From an uncultured beta proteobacterium (GTDB taxonomy: Bacteria; Pseudomonadota; Gammaproteobacteria; Burkholderiales; Burkholderiaceae_C), in contig CAIJRK010000073.1 in assembly GCA_903823025.1 (NCBI GenBank), forward strand, positions 1 through 64,000: a DNA stretch of 64,000 nucleotides, in the 5' to 3' direction. Below, in pieces: positions 1 through 9,087 of this stretch (position 1 is the stretch's first letter; each line of letters opens with the position of its first letter). Position numbers and translations under genes: made by a program. The notes under the pieces are model-generated. The model had not been told where the DNA came from and searched no databases. It saw only the letters and a program-made list of their open reading frames with translations.

Positions 1-99
1 GGTGCGTGGTTTTGTCTTTTTGCGGATGCTGCTCAGCAAAGACTCAATTTGTTCAAATTGCTCGCGACTGATATCACTGGGGTATTGCTTGGTTCTCAT
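1..99 (-). CDS. IS5-family transposase, N-terminal fragment (cut by window edge)
   Basis: Reading left from the ATG at 99 gives MRTKQYPSDISREQFEQIE and so on, 33 codons that stay open to base 1. This is the typical start of the short, DUF4096-like N-terminal domain of IS5-group (IS1031/ISL2-like) transposases, which precedes the DDE catalytic domain. The catalytic part is outside the window, so whether the transposase is intact or split into two frames cannot be judged. The gene points away from the neighbouring export operon. Confidence 0.75.
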   Translation of the reverse strand, partial: MRTKQYPSDISREQFEQIESLLSSIRKKTKPRT

Positions 100-138
100 G
101 AGCCTATTTTTACAGGCTTAAAGATCGTGAACAGGTTC
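1..138 (-). mobile_element. IS5-family insertion sequence, terminal part
   Basis: The left edge holds the first 33 codons of an IS5-family transposase plus about 40 bases of upstream DNA. The end of the element is placed near 138. The stretch around 124-138, read on the minus strand, resembles an IS terminal repeat (AACCTGTTCACGATC). A TTAA at 139-142, which could be target DNA, follows directly. The other end lies outside the window, so neither the inverted repeat nor the duplication can be confirmed here. Seen: transposase start and candidate end. Inferred: exact boundary. Confidence 0.5.
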
Positions 139-471
139 TTAAACCTTCGGGTGGTCGCTATGTGAAACTTCGTAGCCGTCGGCCACATAGGCCGGACCTT
201 TCATGAGCCAGACAATGACGCAGCCAATCGTTAGCGTCAGAGCCAGTGTCCAGACAAAGATCACCAAACCGATCATCAAAAAATCAAACAATTGAATGCG
301 TCGAACTAATTCAGCGGCACTTCCTTCGGTGATAAAGAAGCGGGCAGCCCAAGCCATCAAGGCCGGCAAAAGCGTGCCTGCCAGACAAACGGTGGGCATC
401 AAGCGCAAAAGTCGCCACTCAAAACCATAAGGTGTTTGTTGAAATCCGGGGAGTTTGTGTAGCCAGTTCAT
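139..471 (-). CDS. small two-helix membrane protein of unknown function, last gene of the ABC export operon
   Basis: A 110-residue protein with two hydrophobic segments (about residues 25-46 and 62-90). It has a short basic and aromatic N-terminus and a polar C-terminal tail. It starts 36 bases after the ATPase gene on the same strand, so it probably belongs to the TetR-HlyD-permease-ATPase operon. I know no defined function for it. A role as a small accessory of the exporter is inferred from position only. Its stop codon TAA at 139-141 coincides with the presumed end of the IS element, so the native C-terminus or 3' region may have been affected by the insertion. Confidence 0.7.
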   Translation of the reverse strand: MNWLHKLPGFQQTPYGFEWRLLRLMPTVCLAGTLLPALMAWAARFFITEGSAAELVRRIQLFDFLMIGLVIFVWTLALTLTIGCVIVWLMKGPAYVADGYEVSHSDHPKV

Positions 472-507
472 TTTTTAAATTCTAAAGTGACAAAAAAATT
501 TGTCCAG

Positions 508-1215
508 CTAAAGACACAAGCCCTGTCCAACTTCCTCATAGGTTCTGCCGTCGCGAATGTGATAAATGCGCTTGAAAGTGGGAATGATTTTTTCATCGTG
601 CGTGACCACAATGATCGCCGTGCGGTACTGTTGCGCCATCTGGTTGAGCATTCGCATCACGCCTAAAGCCCGTTCGCTGTCGAGCGGGGCAGTCGGTTCG
701 TCCGCCAAAATCACTGGCGGCTGATTGGCCAGTGCCCGCGCAATCGCGACGCGTTGCTGCTCGCCGCCCGAGAGTTGCGAAGGTTGGGCTTGGGCGCGGT
801 GACCGACATCCAGCGCCGCCAGCAACTCACGGGCACGCGCCCGCGCTTTGGCGTTGGACTGACCGGCTAGCATCGGCAACAAGGCCACGTTGTCTGTGAC
901 ATCCAGAAAGGGAATGAGATACGGGGCCTGAAACACAAAACCGATGTTGTCGCGGCGCAGCGCACGCAAGTCGTGAATCTTCCAGCCGTTATCAAAAATT
1001 GTTTTGTTGCCCAGCGTCATGCGACCGGCAGAGGGTTCAATCACCGCGCCCAGGCACTTCAGTAACGTGCTTTTGCCCGAACCCGAGGGGCCGATCAGGC
1101 CAACCACCTCGCCCGGAGCCACGCGCATGTTGATGTCTTTGAGCGCATCGACGGCGGCATCGCCTTCACCATAGCGCTTGCTCAACCCTTCAATGAGAAT
1201 GCCGAGTTCGTTCAT
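508..1215 (-). CDS. ABC transporter ATP-binding protein (DevA/LolD/MacB type)
   Basis: A 235-residue ATPase that would power the permease encoded just upstream. Walker [10 protein letters not shown] is at residues 42-50, Q-loop Gln96, signature [14 protein letters not shown] at 148-161, Walker B VILADEP at 168-174 with the catalytic Glu at 173, and the H-loop His at 206. The D-loop region reads EPTAPLD, where most relatives have EPTAALD or EPTGNLD. Length and motifs fit the LolD/MacB/DevA branch, which works with FtsX-type permeases in substrate export or extrusion across the envelope. It follows the permease gene by 10 bases. The substrate is unknown. Confidence 0.93.
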   Translation of the reverse strand: MNELGILIEGLSKRYGEGDAAVDALKDINMRVAPGEVVGLIGPSGSGKSTLLKCLGAVIEPSAGRMTLGNKTIFDNGWKIHDLRALRRDNIGFVFQAPYLIPFLDVTDNVALLPMLAGQSNAKARARARELLAALDVGHRAQAQPSQLSGGEQQRVAIARALANQPPVILADEPTAPLDSERALGVMRMLNQMAQQYRTAIIVVTHDEKIIPTFKRIYHIRDGRTYEEVGQGLCL

Positions 1216-1225
1216 TTAGACGCTT

Positions 1226-2416
1226 TCATCCAATGGCCGCTGCCGGATCCACACGCAAGGCCTCACGAATCGCCAGCGTGCTGGCCAGCGCACAAATGAG
1301 CATGACGGCCGCAAAGCCGCGCACGGCGTCGCCGGTTTCGAGCAGCACATATTTGGGAAACACCGGTGCCCAAAGCGTAGCCGCCGTTTTGCCAACGATG
1401 AACCCAATCAAACCCAGCCCCAAAGCCTGCTGCAAGATCATGCTGGCAATCGTTCGGTTACGCGTGCCAATCAGCTTGAGCACCGCAATCTCGCGCAGCT
1501 TGCCCAGCGTCATTGTGTAGATGATGAAGGCGACAATCGCCGCGCTGACAATCGCCAAAATCACGAGAAACATGCCAATCTGCTTGGCAGAGGTGGCGAT
1601 CAATTTGGCCACCAAAATCTCTTCCATCTGCGCACGGGTAAACACCTGCAAGTGTTTCCAGCGGCGAATGGGTTGCGCCACCTGTTCAGGGTCGAAACCG
1701 GGCTGGATTTGAACCAGCACGGCGTTGACATTGTGGTTGCTGCTTTGTGCCGCCTGAACCGCCTCCAGCAGGCCCGGCACAGCGGGGCGATTGAGCGCCG
1801 GATTGGCAGCGGTGCGCGCCCGCTCATTCAGAATGGCCTCGTTGTCTTTCAGAAACTGCGCTTCCTGCGCGTCGGCCAGCGGGATGAAAACCATCGGGTC
1901 GCCGCCGGAGGACACCATGCGTTGCGTGAGGCCCACCACGCGGTAATCATGACGGCGAATTTTGATCTGATCCCCGACTTGAAAACCTGTTTTCACATCG
2001 GCCACTGCTTCGTAATGGTTGCGCGTGATGTGTCGGCCTGCAATCAGGTAAGCCGGTGCGCCGGGCTGGCCCGGTTGCACGCCCACCACCATGGCCCGCA
2101 CGTCGGTCGAGGCGCGGCGCACTTGCATCGTGAGGTAAGTCACGTTAGCGGCGCGTGCAACGCCCGGCATTCCCTGCACGGATCGAACGACATCGTCGCG
2201 CAAACTCGATGATTCGGCATACGGGCCTTGCGTGTCTTGCTGCACCACCCAAAGATCCGCGCCACTGTTGTTGAGCAACATTAGCGCATCGTCCACCATG
2301 CCCCGGTACACGCCCGCCATCGTCAGCGTGACGCCTATCAGCAGGCCCAAACCGATCCCGGTGAGGACGAATTTGCCCCACGAATGCAGAATGTCACGGC
2401 CTGCCAAGCTGATCAT
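1226..2416 (-). CDS. ABC transporter permease, FtsX/DevC family
   Basis: A 396-residue inner-membrane permease. One N-terminal transmembrane helix (about residues 15-38) is followed by a large periplasmic domain (about 40-270) and three C-terminal helices with the FtsX-domain pattern (about 280-390, including VSAAIVAFIIYTMTLGKLRE). This is the four-helix MacB/DevC topology. It overlaps the adaptor gene by four bases (start at 2416, adaptor stop at 2413), which shows tight translational coupling. With the adaptor and ATPase it forms a DevBCA-like exporter. DevBCA of cyanobacteria exports glycolipids, but the substrate here cannot be read from sequence. Confidence 0.9.
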   Translation of the reverse strand: MISLAGRDILHSWGKFVLTGIGLGLLIGVTLTMAGVYRGMVDDALMLLNNSGADLWVVQQDTQGPYAESSSLRDDVVRSVQGMPGVARAANVTYLTMQVRRASTDVRAMVVGVQPGQPGAPAYLIAGRHITRNHYEAVADVKTGFQVGDQIKIRRHDYRVVGLTQRMVSSGGDPMVFIPLADAQEAQFLKDNEAILNERARTAANPALNRPAVPGLLEAVQAAQSSNHNVNAVLVQIQPGFDPEQVAQPIRRWKHLQVFTRAQMEEILVAKLIATSAKQIGMFLVILAIVSAAIVAFIIYTMTLGKLREIAVLKLIGTRNRTIASMILQQALGLGLIGFIVGKTAATLWAPVFPKYVLLETGDAVRGFAAVMLICALASTLAIREALRVDPAAAIG

Positions 2417-3603
2417 GGTGTGCTTTCCGTGAGGCGGGGCACGACTTGAATCCGGCTTTGGGCGTAAATCTCTTTCTCGCTGTAAACCACGATTCGGTCG
2501 CCCACTTTCAAGCCTTCAATCACCTGAACCTGTCCGTCCAAACTGGTTTGGCCTAAGCGCAACGGGGCAAACTGCAGGCCACCATCGTCCAACACCCAGA
2601 CGCCGATTTGCCCGCTGTGGTGCTTGATGGCCGCATTGGGCACGAGCAGGCAATGCAATAAGGGCGGCAGCTTGAGCGTCACTTCGGCCAATTCGCCAAT
2701 CGCCAGATTCGCGGGCAAAGCGTCAAAGGCAACTTGAGCCATACGCTCTTCAGTCACGCTATCGCCTTGCAATTCAACGCGAGCCACCTGGCCCGTCAGC
2801 GTCGTGTTGGCGTTAGAACGCAGCACGATGTCGGCGACCAAGCCCTGCGCCAGCCCGGCAGAGCGGCCCTGGTCAAAACGCGTTGTCACCCAAAAACTAC
2901 GAATGTCCACCAGCTTGAGCACCGATTGCCCGGCCACCACCGTCGAACCGGGTTCGGCATCACGCGACAAAACCACGCCGTCCTGTGTGGCCACAAGACG
3001 CACGTTTTGACGCTGTTGCACCAGCCCGGCACGCTCGGCTTTCAAGCGCGAAAGGTCTTGTTGTGCCGCCGACAAATTGGCCTGTGCTGCGTGCTCACCG
3101 GCTTGCGCCGAGGTTTGTTCCTGCACTTTGGCCTCGACCGCACCAAGGCTCACAAAGTTTTTCTGCCCCAACTCAACATAGCGACGAGTGTTCATAGCAG
3201 CCAACTTCTGGCGCGCCGCCATGTCGATGGTTTGCGCTTGGGCGGCCGCAATGGCGCTGGTGCCGCGCGCCATCGAGGCTTCAAGGGCTGCTTGGCGATG
3301 ATCCAAATCGACGGGGTCCATTTCAGCCAGCAGTTGGCCTGCCTTAACCGTGTCACCCACCTCCACCAGCACACGCAACACGCGTCCGGCGACAGTTGGC
3401 CCGATGAGATAACTGCGGCGCGCCTCCACGGTGCCAATACCGAAGAGCGCAGGCGTTAACGTCCCTTCGATCACCTGCGCCACCGTCACCCGCACGGGAG
3501 CCAATGGCCCGGCGCGCTGGAGGACGAACACAATGGCGATCAACAAAAGCAAACCCAGCAAGCTGAGCATGAGCACTTTAGAAGAAGGGGTTTTGAACTT
3601 CAT
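2413..3603 (-). CDS. HlyD/RND-type periplasmic adaptor (membrane fusion) protein, DevB-like
   Basis: A 396-residue adaptor with an uncleaved N-terminal membrane anchor (about residues 9-28). A barrel-sandwich (lipoyl-like) half follows, then a long alpha-helical hairpin rich in Ala/Gln/Glu (about 100-200), the second lipoyl half (VATQDGVVLSRDAEPGSTV), a beta-barrel and a membrane-proximal domain. Such proteins link an inner-membrane ABC transporter to an outer-membrane channel. No TolC-like gene is nearby, so the channel would be shared. It overlaps the TetR gene upstream by four bases and the permease downstream by four bases. Confidence 0.9.
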   Translation of the reverse strand: MKFKTPSSKVLMLSLLGLLLLIAIVFVLQRAGPLAPVRVTVAQVIEGTLTPALFGIGTVEARRSYLIGPTVAGRVLRVLVEVGDTVKAGQLLAEMDPVDLDHRQAALEASMARGTSAIAAAQAQTIDMAARQKLAAMNTRRYVELGQKNFVSLGAVEAKVQEQTSAQAGEHAAQANLSAAQQDLSRLKAERAGLVQQRQNVRLVATQDGVVLSRDAEPGSTVVAGQSVLKLVDIRSFWVTTRFDQGRSAGLAQGLVADIVLRSNANTTLTGQVARVELQGDSVTEERMAQVAFDALPANLAIGELAEVTLKLPPLLHCLLVPNAAIKHHSGQIGVWVLDDGGLQFAPLRLGQTSLDGQVQVIEGLKVGDRIVVYSEKEIYAQSRIQVVPRLTESTP

Positions 3604-4208
3604 GATGTGGAGCGGATTCCGCGCAGATAAAGATGGAAGATGCGCGGCGCGTCCGCTTGCATAGTGGAGATCTGACCGCTCAACATGGACTGCATGACCA
3701 AGCCCTGCACAATGCCCACGAACAGGGTGGCCGCCGCAGATTCATCCAGATCGGCGGCCACATCGCCACGCTGCACGGCCGCTTTCAGTAAACGCAGCAA
3801 CAACTGGCGGTACGCTTGCAAGAGACTGCGCACTTGCTGCTTGAGCGGTGAGTCCGCAGGCTGCTGCAGTTCATGAAAGATCATGCGTGGCACGCCGGGA
3901 TGGGTCACGACAAAATCAACATGGGCATCAAACACGCCGCGCAGCGCCTCCAGCGGCGTCGCAGCTTGCTGCGCCGCGTCATTGAGCGCGCCCAATAAAT
4001 GCTCGGCCACCCACGCCATGGCGGCCAGCCAAATGGCCTCTTTGGTAGGGAAATGTTTGAACAACGCCCCTTGGCTGAGGCCAAGGGCACGCGCAAGGTC
4101 GGTGGTGGTAATGGAAGCCGGACTGCTATTTTGAGCGAGGCGTAGCGCTGCGGCCACAATTTCGGCTTGACGTGCTTCTGTCGGTAAACGGTTAATGGAG
4201 GCTGGCAT
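3600..4208 (-). CDS. TetR/AcrR-family transcriptional regulator, first gene of the ABC export operon
   Basis: A 202-residue regulator. The N-terminal helix-turn-helix is at about residues 34-59 (TTDLARALGLSQGALFKHF), followed by a helical ligand-binding domain with a TetR_C-type pattern. It leads the operon and overlaps the adaptor gene by four bases. A perfect 10-bp inverted repeat lies 18 bases before its start codon, where an autoregulatory operator would sit. The likely role is to repress its own operon until a ligand, perhaps the exported compound, is bound. The family and the operator are clear, but the ligand is unknown. Confidence 0.92.
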   Translation of the reverse strand: MPASINRLPTEARQAEIVAAALRLAQNSSPASITTTDLARALGLSQGALFKHFPTKEAIWLAAMAWVAEHLLGALNDAAQQAATPLEALRGVFDAHVDFVVTHPGVPRMIFHELQQPADSPLKQQVRSLLQAYRQLLLRLLKAAVQRGDVAADLDESAAATLFVGIVQGLVMQSMLSGQISTMQADAPRIFHLYLRGIRSTS

Positions 4209-4225
4209 AGTGGCCTGATCCTAAC

Positions 4226-4251
4226 ATGGTAAGTATTTGATTACTTACCAT
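4226..4251. promoter_or_regulatory. probable TetR operator (perfect 10-bp inverted repeat, 6-bp spacer)
   Basis: ATGGTAAGTA at 4226-4235 and TACTTACCAT at 4242-4251 are exact reverse complements separated by tttgat. The site lies 18 bases upstream of the TetR start codon, in the gap between this operon and the converging side of the GNAT gene. Size and symmetry fit a TetR dimer site. Binding is inferred. Confidence 0.75.
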
Positions 4252-4286
4252 AAAGACCGTTATTTTCTATGCGATTTCAGAGCGGC

Positions 4287-4802
4287 TTAATCAAGCCATT
4301 TTTGCAAGAACTGCGCTTGTCCCGCCGCCGGGTCAAGCTGATAGTTGGCAAAACCAACGCGGCTGTAAAGCTTGATGGCACCAGAATTTCCTTGCAGCAC
4401 TTCAAGCGTGAGTTTGCAAGCGCCTCGCTCACGCGCCATGACCTCAACCAATGTCAGCATCTTCTCCGCAACGCGCTGCCCCCGATAGTCAGGCAACACC
4501 GCCACGTCATGAACATTGACCAAAGGTCGGCAGGCAAAGGTGGAAAAGCCTTCAAAACAATTAATCAGCCCGACGGGGCGCTCACCGTCGCGCCCTTCAA
4601 GCGTGCAAAAAGCAAGCACGCTGAATGCCTGCGGACGAGCTGCCAGGGCTGCAATCAGGTGTGTTTTGGCAAATGTACAGAGAGACGCACCACCGCCCAT
4701 TGGGTCTTGGGCATAGGCATCCAGCAAGCTAACCAGTGCCGCTGCGTGAGCAGGGTTGGCGTAGTCGGCCCGGCAAATGCGCCAAAGTGAAGCGGTGGCC
4801 AT
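4287..4802 (-). CDS. GNAT-family N-acetyltransferase
   Basis: A 171-residue acetyltransferase. It shows the GNAT core: a beta-4 strand with VNVHDVAVLPDYRGQRVAEK, where the acetyl-CoA pyrophosphate loop Q/R-x-x-G-x-G/A appears as YRGQRVA, then the conserved end KLYSRVGFANYQLDP typical of the family. I chose the ATG at 4802, two bases after the glmM stop, because the longer reading (from 4841) only adds 13 residues inside glmM that do not look like family sequence. It is probably cotranscribed with glmM. The acceptor substrate is unknown. Confidence 0.85.
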   Translation of the reverse strand: MATASLWRICRADYANPAHAAALVSLLDAYAQDPMGGGASLCTFAKTHLIAALAARPQAFSVLAFCTLEGRDGERPVGLINCFEGFSTFACRPLVNVHDVAVLPDYRGQRVAEKMLTLVEVMARERGACKLTLEVLQGNSGAIKLYSRVGFANYQLDPAAGQAQFLQKWLD

Positions 4803-4804
4803 GG

Positions 4805-6136
4805 TCAAGCTGAAATGGTATTGGCAATCCGCTGGGCACAAGCCTGGGCCTGTGCAGCGTCGCGGGCTTCCACCATCACACGCAGCAAAGGCTCAGTGCC
4901 GCTGGCCCGGATCAGCAATCGACCGGTATCGCCTAACTCGGCTTCAACGACCTGTGTTTCATGGGCTAACTGCGGGCTGGCTTGCCAGTCCTGGCCGGGC
5001 TTGAGGCGAACATTGATCAAAATTTGTGGGAATAAGCTGATGTCAGCCAATAAGTCAGCCAAGCTTTTACCACTGCGAACGCAGGCTTGCAGTATCTGCA
5101 ACGCAGAAATCAAACCATCGCCAGTGCTGTGTTTGTCCAGCACCAGCAAATGACCGGAGCCTTCCCCGCCAAGCAGCCACTGGCGCTCTTCCAGCGCTTC
5201 CAAGACGTAACGGTCGCCCACGCGAGCGCGCACAAACTGGACGCCACGCGCCTTCAAGGCCAGTTCAACAGCCATGTTGGTCATCAACGTGCCAACGACA
5301 CCGGGCACGGGTTCATCACGTCCCAATCGGTCATCGGCCATCAAATAAAGAAGCTGGTCTCCGTTGTACAAACGGCCTTGCGCATCGACCAGTTGCAGAC
5401 GATCAGCATCGCCGTCCAAGGCCACCCCGAAATGCGCTTGATGCGCTTTGACTGCGGCAACCAAGGCTTGCGGATGGGTCGCTCCGACTTCGTGGTTGAT
5501 ATTCAAACCATCCGGCGAACAACCGATAGCGATGACCTCCGCCCCCAATTCGTGAAACACCTTGGGGGCAATGTAATAGGCCGCGCCGTGGGCGGCATCC
5601 ACCACGATTTTGAGACCTTTGAGCGTGAGGTTGCTGGCAAACGTGCTTTTGCAAAACTCGATGTAACGCCCGGCAGTATCTTCAAGACGCCGCGTCTTGC
5701 CCAAATGGACGGAGTCAGCCCACACGGGCGCCTCATCCAAAGTGGCCTCTACCTCGCGCTCCCAGGCATCCGGCAATTTGGTGCCCTGAGCGCTGAAAAA
5801 TTTGATGCCGTTGTCTGCAAAAGGATTGTGGCTGGCACTGATCACCACGCCCAGCGAGGCCCGCTGGGTTCGTGTGAGGTAGGCCACGCCCGGGGTTGGC
5901 AAAGGGCCGAGCAGCATCACATCCACGCCAGCAGAGTTAAAGCCACTCTCCAGCGCACTCTCCAGCATATAGCCCGAGATACGCGTGTCTTTACCAATCA
6001 AGACCGTCGGGCGATCTTCTGTTTTTTTCAATACACGGCCTACGGCGTGCGCCAGGCGCAACACAAAATCAGGCGTGATAGGGGCTTGCCCGACAGTGCC
6101 GCGAATGCCATCTGTTCCAAAATATTTTCTGGTCAT
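4805..6136 (-). CDS. glmM: phosphoglucosamine mutase
   Basis: A 443-residue enzyme that converts glucosamine-6-phosphate to glucosamine-1-phosphate for UDP-GlcNAc, and hence peptidoglycan and LPS synthesis, in the cytosol. Seen: the N-terminal [13 protein letters not shown], the phosphoserine loop ISASHNP with Ser102, the magnesium loop DGDADR near residue 242, and the sugar-binding GEGSGH near 325. Length is standard. It lies 14 bases after folP. The folP-glmM order behind ftsH is the common arrangement in proteobacteria. Confidence 0.97.
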   Translation of the reverse strand: MTRKYFGTDGIRGTVGQAPITPDFVLRLAHAVGRVLKKTEDRPTVLIGKDTRISGYMLESALESGFNSAGVDVMLLGPLPTPGVAYLTRTQRASLGVVISASHNPFADNGIKFFSAQGTKLPDAWEREVEATLDEAPVWADSVHLGKTRRLEDTAGRYIEFCKSTFASNLTLKGLKIVVDAAHGAAYYIAPKVFHELGAEVIAIGCSPDGLNINHEVGATHPQALVAAVKAHQAHFGVALDGDADRLQLVDAQGRLYNGDQLLYLMADDRLGRDEPVPGVVGTLMTNMAVELALKARGVQFVRARVGDRYVLEALEERQWLLGGEGSGHLLVLDKHSTGDGLISALQILQACVRSGKSLADLLADISLFPQILINVRLKPGQDWQASPQLAHETQVVEAELGDTGRLLIRASGTEPLLRVMVEARDAAQAQACAQRIANTISA

Positions 6137-6150
6137 TTTTATTCCTTCTT

Positions 6151-7053
6151 TTAATTTAATGAATTTTTTTGCTGCGCAGTCAAAGCATTCAGCACTTTTA
6201 AAGCCTGCACGGTTTCCTGCACATCGTGTACGCGAACCACCGAGGCGCCGCGCTCTACGGCCAACAAAGCGGCGGCCACGCTAGGGATCAAGCGATCTTG
6301 CGCATCCAGAGCTGTCTTTGCATCCGGCGAGAAGCCAGACAACGAAGATTTTCTGGACCACCCGGCGAGTAAAGGATAACCGGCGGCCAACAACTCGTTT
6401 TGGCGGGCCAGGAGGGTAAAGTTCTGTGCCATCGTTTTACCAAACCCAATACCAGGGTCGATCACAATTTGATTTTTCTTGATACCTTGCAACCGCAAAT
6501 GCCGGGCGGTTTGCTTTAAAAAAGAAAGCACCTGCGGCACAACGTCGCCCTCCATCGGGTTGATTTGCATGGTCAAAGGCTCTTGGTGCATGTGCATCAG
6601 GCAAACGCCACAATTGGAGTGCTGCGACACGACATCCACACCCGTCAAGAGCGGCCCGGGCAAGCCCGGCATCGTCCAGCGCAAGGCCCAAATGTCATTG
6701 ATGATGTCAGCGCCCAAGTCCAGCACGGCTTGCATGACTTGTGGTTTATAGGTGTCAACCGAGATTGGTGCACCCAGCTTGACGGCTTCTCGAACCAGCG
6801 GCAACACACGCCCCAACTCGTCTTCCAACGATAAGGGCGCTGAACCTGGTCGCGTTGATTCGCCTCCAATATCCAGAATATCGGCACCGTCTTTGAGTAG
6901 CTTTTCGCAGTGCCGCAAAGCCGCTAACGTTGAGCCGTGCTGACCCCCATCCGAGAAGGAATCGGGCGTCACGTTGACAATGCCCATGACTTGCGGGTTT
7001 GTTAAATCAATCAGGAATCGGGTGGTTTGCCATGGCATAGAGGAGGCACACAT
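6151..7053 (-). CDS. folP: dihydropteroate synthase
   Basis: A 300-residue TIM-barrel enzyme that joins p-aminobenzoate to hydroxymethyl-dihydropterin diphosphate in folate synthesis, and is the target of sulfonamides. Seen: the signature [15 protein letters not shown] near the N-terminus, [14 protein letters not shown], the strand [14 protein letters not shown] near residue 200 and the C-terminal RVHDV. An internal ATG at 7038 (MPWQT) is an alternative start that matches many relatives equally well. Neither start has a strong ribosome-binding site. A terminator separates it from ftsH upstream, so it may use its own promoter. Confidence 0.96.
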   Translation of the reverse strand: MCASSMPWQTTRFLIDLTNPQVMGIVNVTPDSFSDGGQHGSTLAALRHCEKLLKDGADILDIGGESTRPGSAPLSLEDELGRVLPLVREAVKLGAPISVDTYKPQVMQAVLDLGADIINDIWALRWTMPGLPGPLLTGVDVVSQHSNCGVCLMHMHQEPLTMQINPMEGDVVPQVLSFLKQTARHLRLQGIKKNQIVIDPGIGFGKTMAQNFTLLARQNELLAAGYPLLAGWSRKSSLSGFSPDAKTALDAQDRLIPSVAAALLAVERGASVVRVHDVQETVQALKVLNALTAQQKNSLN

Positions 7054-7111
7054 TTTCAGACAGAAAAGCTGGGGGACTGCCTTGGGTTCGCCAAGGTAAA
7101 GATAAAGACGA

Positions 7112-7141
7112 AAAAAACGGGGCTTGAGAACCCCGTTTTTT
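7112..7141 (-). terminator. rho-independent terminator after ftsH
   Basis: An 11-bp perfect stem (AAAAAACGGGG at 7112-7122, CCCCGTTTTTT at 7131-7141) with an 8-base loop and T-tracts on both strands. On the minus strand it lies 14 bases after the ftsH stop, so it would end the ftsH transcript before folP. Confidence 0.85.
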
Positions 7142-7155
7142 GAAAATTGCTGCGA

Positions 7156-9087
7156 TTAAGCGGCCGCTGGTGCAGCGTCTGGTTTCACAGCGGGTGGGTT
7201 ACCACCATTGCTGTCGCTATCAGCGGCAGGAACACGGGGGGTCCAGTCTTTAGGAGGACGTGGCTCTTTGCCTGCCATGATGTCATCGAGCTGATCGCTG
7301 TCAATGGTTTCCCACTCCAGCAAAGCCTTGGCCATTGCGTGCATCTTGTCTTTGTTGTCTTCAATGAGCTTGCGCGCCGAGCTGTACTGCTGATCAATGA
7401 TGCGGCGAACTTCGCTGTCCACCTTTTGCATGGTCTGCTCGCTCATGTTGGTCGTCTTGGTCACAGATCGACCCAGGAAAACTTCGCCTTCATTGTCGGC
7501 ATAAACCATGGGTCCAAGCGCATCCGTCATGCCGTAACGGGTCACCATGTCGCGTGCGATATGGGTGGCTCGTTCAAAGTCGTTGCTGGCGCCCGTCGTC
7601 ATTTGATTCATGAAAACTTCTTCGGCAATGCGCCCACCAAACAACATACTGATTTGACTGAGCATGTATTCGCTGTCATAGCTGTAACGGTCTTGCGCTG
7701 GCAGACTCATCGTGACACCCAAAGCACGACCGCGCGGAATGATAGTCACTTTGTGGACTGGATCGCACTTGGGCAACAACTTGCCCAGCAGCGCATGACC
7801 TGACTCGTGATACGCAGTGTTCTTGCGTTCACTTTCAGGCATGACCATGCTTTTGCGCTCGGGACCCATCAGAATTTTGTCTTTAGCGCGCTCAAAGTCT
7901 TGCATTTCCACGGTGCGGGCGTTGCGACGGGCAGCCATCAGGGCCGCTTCATTGCACAAATTGGCAAGGTCAGCACCCGACATACCCGGCGTGCCACGCG
8001 CAATGACAGCAGCGTTGACATCTTGACCCAAAGGTACTTTGCGCATGTGGACATTCAAAATCTGTTCACGACCGCGAATATCCGGCAACGTCACATAGAC
8101 CTGACGGTCAAAACGACCTGGGCGCAACAGCGCTGCATCAAGAATGTCGGGCCGGTTGGTGGCAGCCACCACAATCACGCCGACATTCGTCTCAAAACCA
8201 TCCATCTCAACCAGCATCTGATTCAGGGTTTGCTCACGCTCGTCATTGCCACCGCCGACACCCGCGCCACGTTGACGACCGACAGCATCAATTTCATCAA
8301 TAAAGATGATGCAAGGCGCATTTTTCTTGGCGTTGTCAAACATGTCACGGACTCGGGCAGCCCCTACGCCGACGAACATTTCAACAAAGTCGGAACCCGA
8401 GATTGAGAAGAAAGGCACCTTAGCCTCGCCTGCAATACCTTTGGCCAGCAGTGTTTTGCCCGTACCGGGTGGGCCGACCAGCAGCAAACCGCGTGGAATT
8501 CGCCCCCCCAGTTTTTGAAATTTTTGCGGGTCTTTCAAGAAGTCAACGACCTCTTTGACTTCTTCTTTCGCTTCATCGCAACCCGCTACATCGGCAAATG
8601 TCACCAAATTAGTGCTTTCATCCATCATGCGGGCCTTGCTCTTGCCGAAGCTAAAAGCACCGCCTTTGCCGCCTCCCTGCATTTGGCGCATAAAGTAAAC
8701 CCAGACGCCAATCAGGAGCAGCATGGGACCCCAGCTCACCAGCAACGTCATCAATAACGAGCCTTCTTCACGGGGTTTGACATCGAACTTCACATCGTTG
8801 GCAATCAAGTCACCAACCAGACCACGATCAAGATAAGTTGCTGTCGCTTTAACTCGTCGATCATCATTGGTCAGGGCAATGATCTCGGAGCCGCCAGGAC
8901 TTTCCTGGATGACAGCGGATTTGATTCGCTTAGCGCGAACCTCATCCAGAAAATCGGAATACCCCATAGGAGCGGCACCCGCCGCCCCCCGCGTATCAAA
9001 CTGCTTAAAAACAGTAAAGAGAACAAGGGCGATGACAAGCCAAACGGCAATTTTCGAGAACCACTGATTATTCAAGCGAGGCTCCAT
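7156..9087 (-). CDS. ftsH: ATP-dependent zinc metalloprotease FtsH
   Basis: A 643-residue inner-membrane AAA+ protease that degrades misfolded membrane proteins and regulators such as LpxC and sigma-32. Two transmembrane helices (about residues 13-29 and 112-132) flank a periplasmic domain. Then come Walker A GPPGTGKT at 205-212, Walker B IIFIDEID at 260-267, the second region of homology with arginine fingers ([18 protein letters not shown], about 311-328), the zinc motif HESGH at 427-431 and a Pro/Ala-rich tail. It is complete and of normal length. It usually follows rlmE in beta- and gammaproteobacteria, but rlmE is absent here. Confidence 0.98.
   Translation of the reverse strand: MEPRLNNQWFSKIAVWLVIALVLFTVFKQFDTRGAAGAAPMGYSDFLDEVRAKRIKSAVIQESPGGSEIIALTNDDRRVKATATYLDRGLVGDLIANDVKFDVKPREEGSLLMTLLVSWGPMLLLIGVWVYFMRQMQGGGKGGAFSFGKSKARMMDESTNLVTFADVAGCDEAKEEVKEVVDFLKDPQKFQKLGGRIPRGLLLVGPPGTGKTLLAKGIAGEAKVPFFSISGSDFVEMFVGVGAARVRDMFDNAKKNAPCIIFIDEIDAVGRQRGAGVGGGNDEREQTLNQMLVEMDGFETNVGVIVVAATNRPDILDAALLRPGRFDRQVYVTLPDIRGREQILNVHMRKVPLGQDVNAAVIARGTPGMSGADLANLCNEAALMAARRNARTVEMQDFERAKDKILMGPERKSMVMPESERKNTAYHESGHALLGKLLPKCDPVHKVTIIPRGRALGVTMSLPAQDRYSYDSEYMLSQISMLFGGRIAEEVFMNQMTTGASNDFERATHIARDMVTRYGMTDALGPMVYADNEGEVFLGRSVTKTTNMSEQTMQKVDSEVRRIIDQQYSSARKLIEDNKDKMHAMAKALLEWETIDSDQLDDIMAGKEPRPPKDWTPRVPAADSDSNGGNPPAVKPDAAPAAA

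Noticed and set aside
5087-6154. 355-residue open frame on the + strand opposite glmM
   Set aside because: It lies fully antisense to glmM, and its His/Arg/Gln-rich translation shows no domain.
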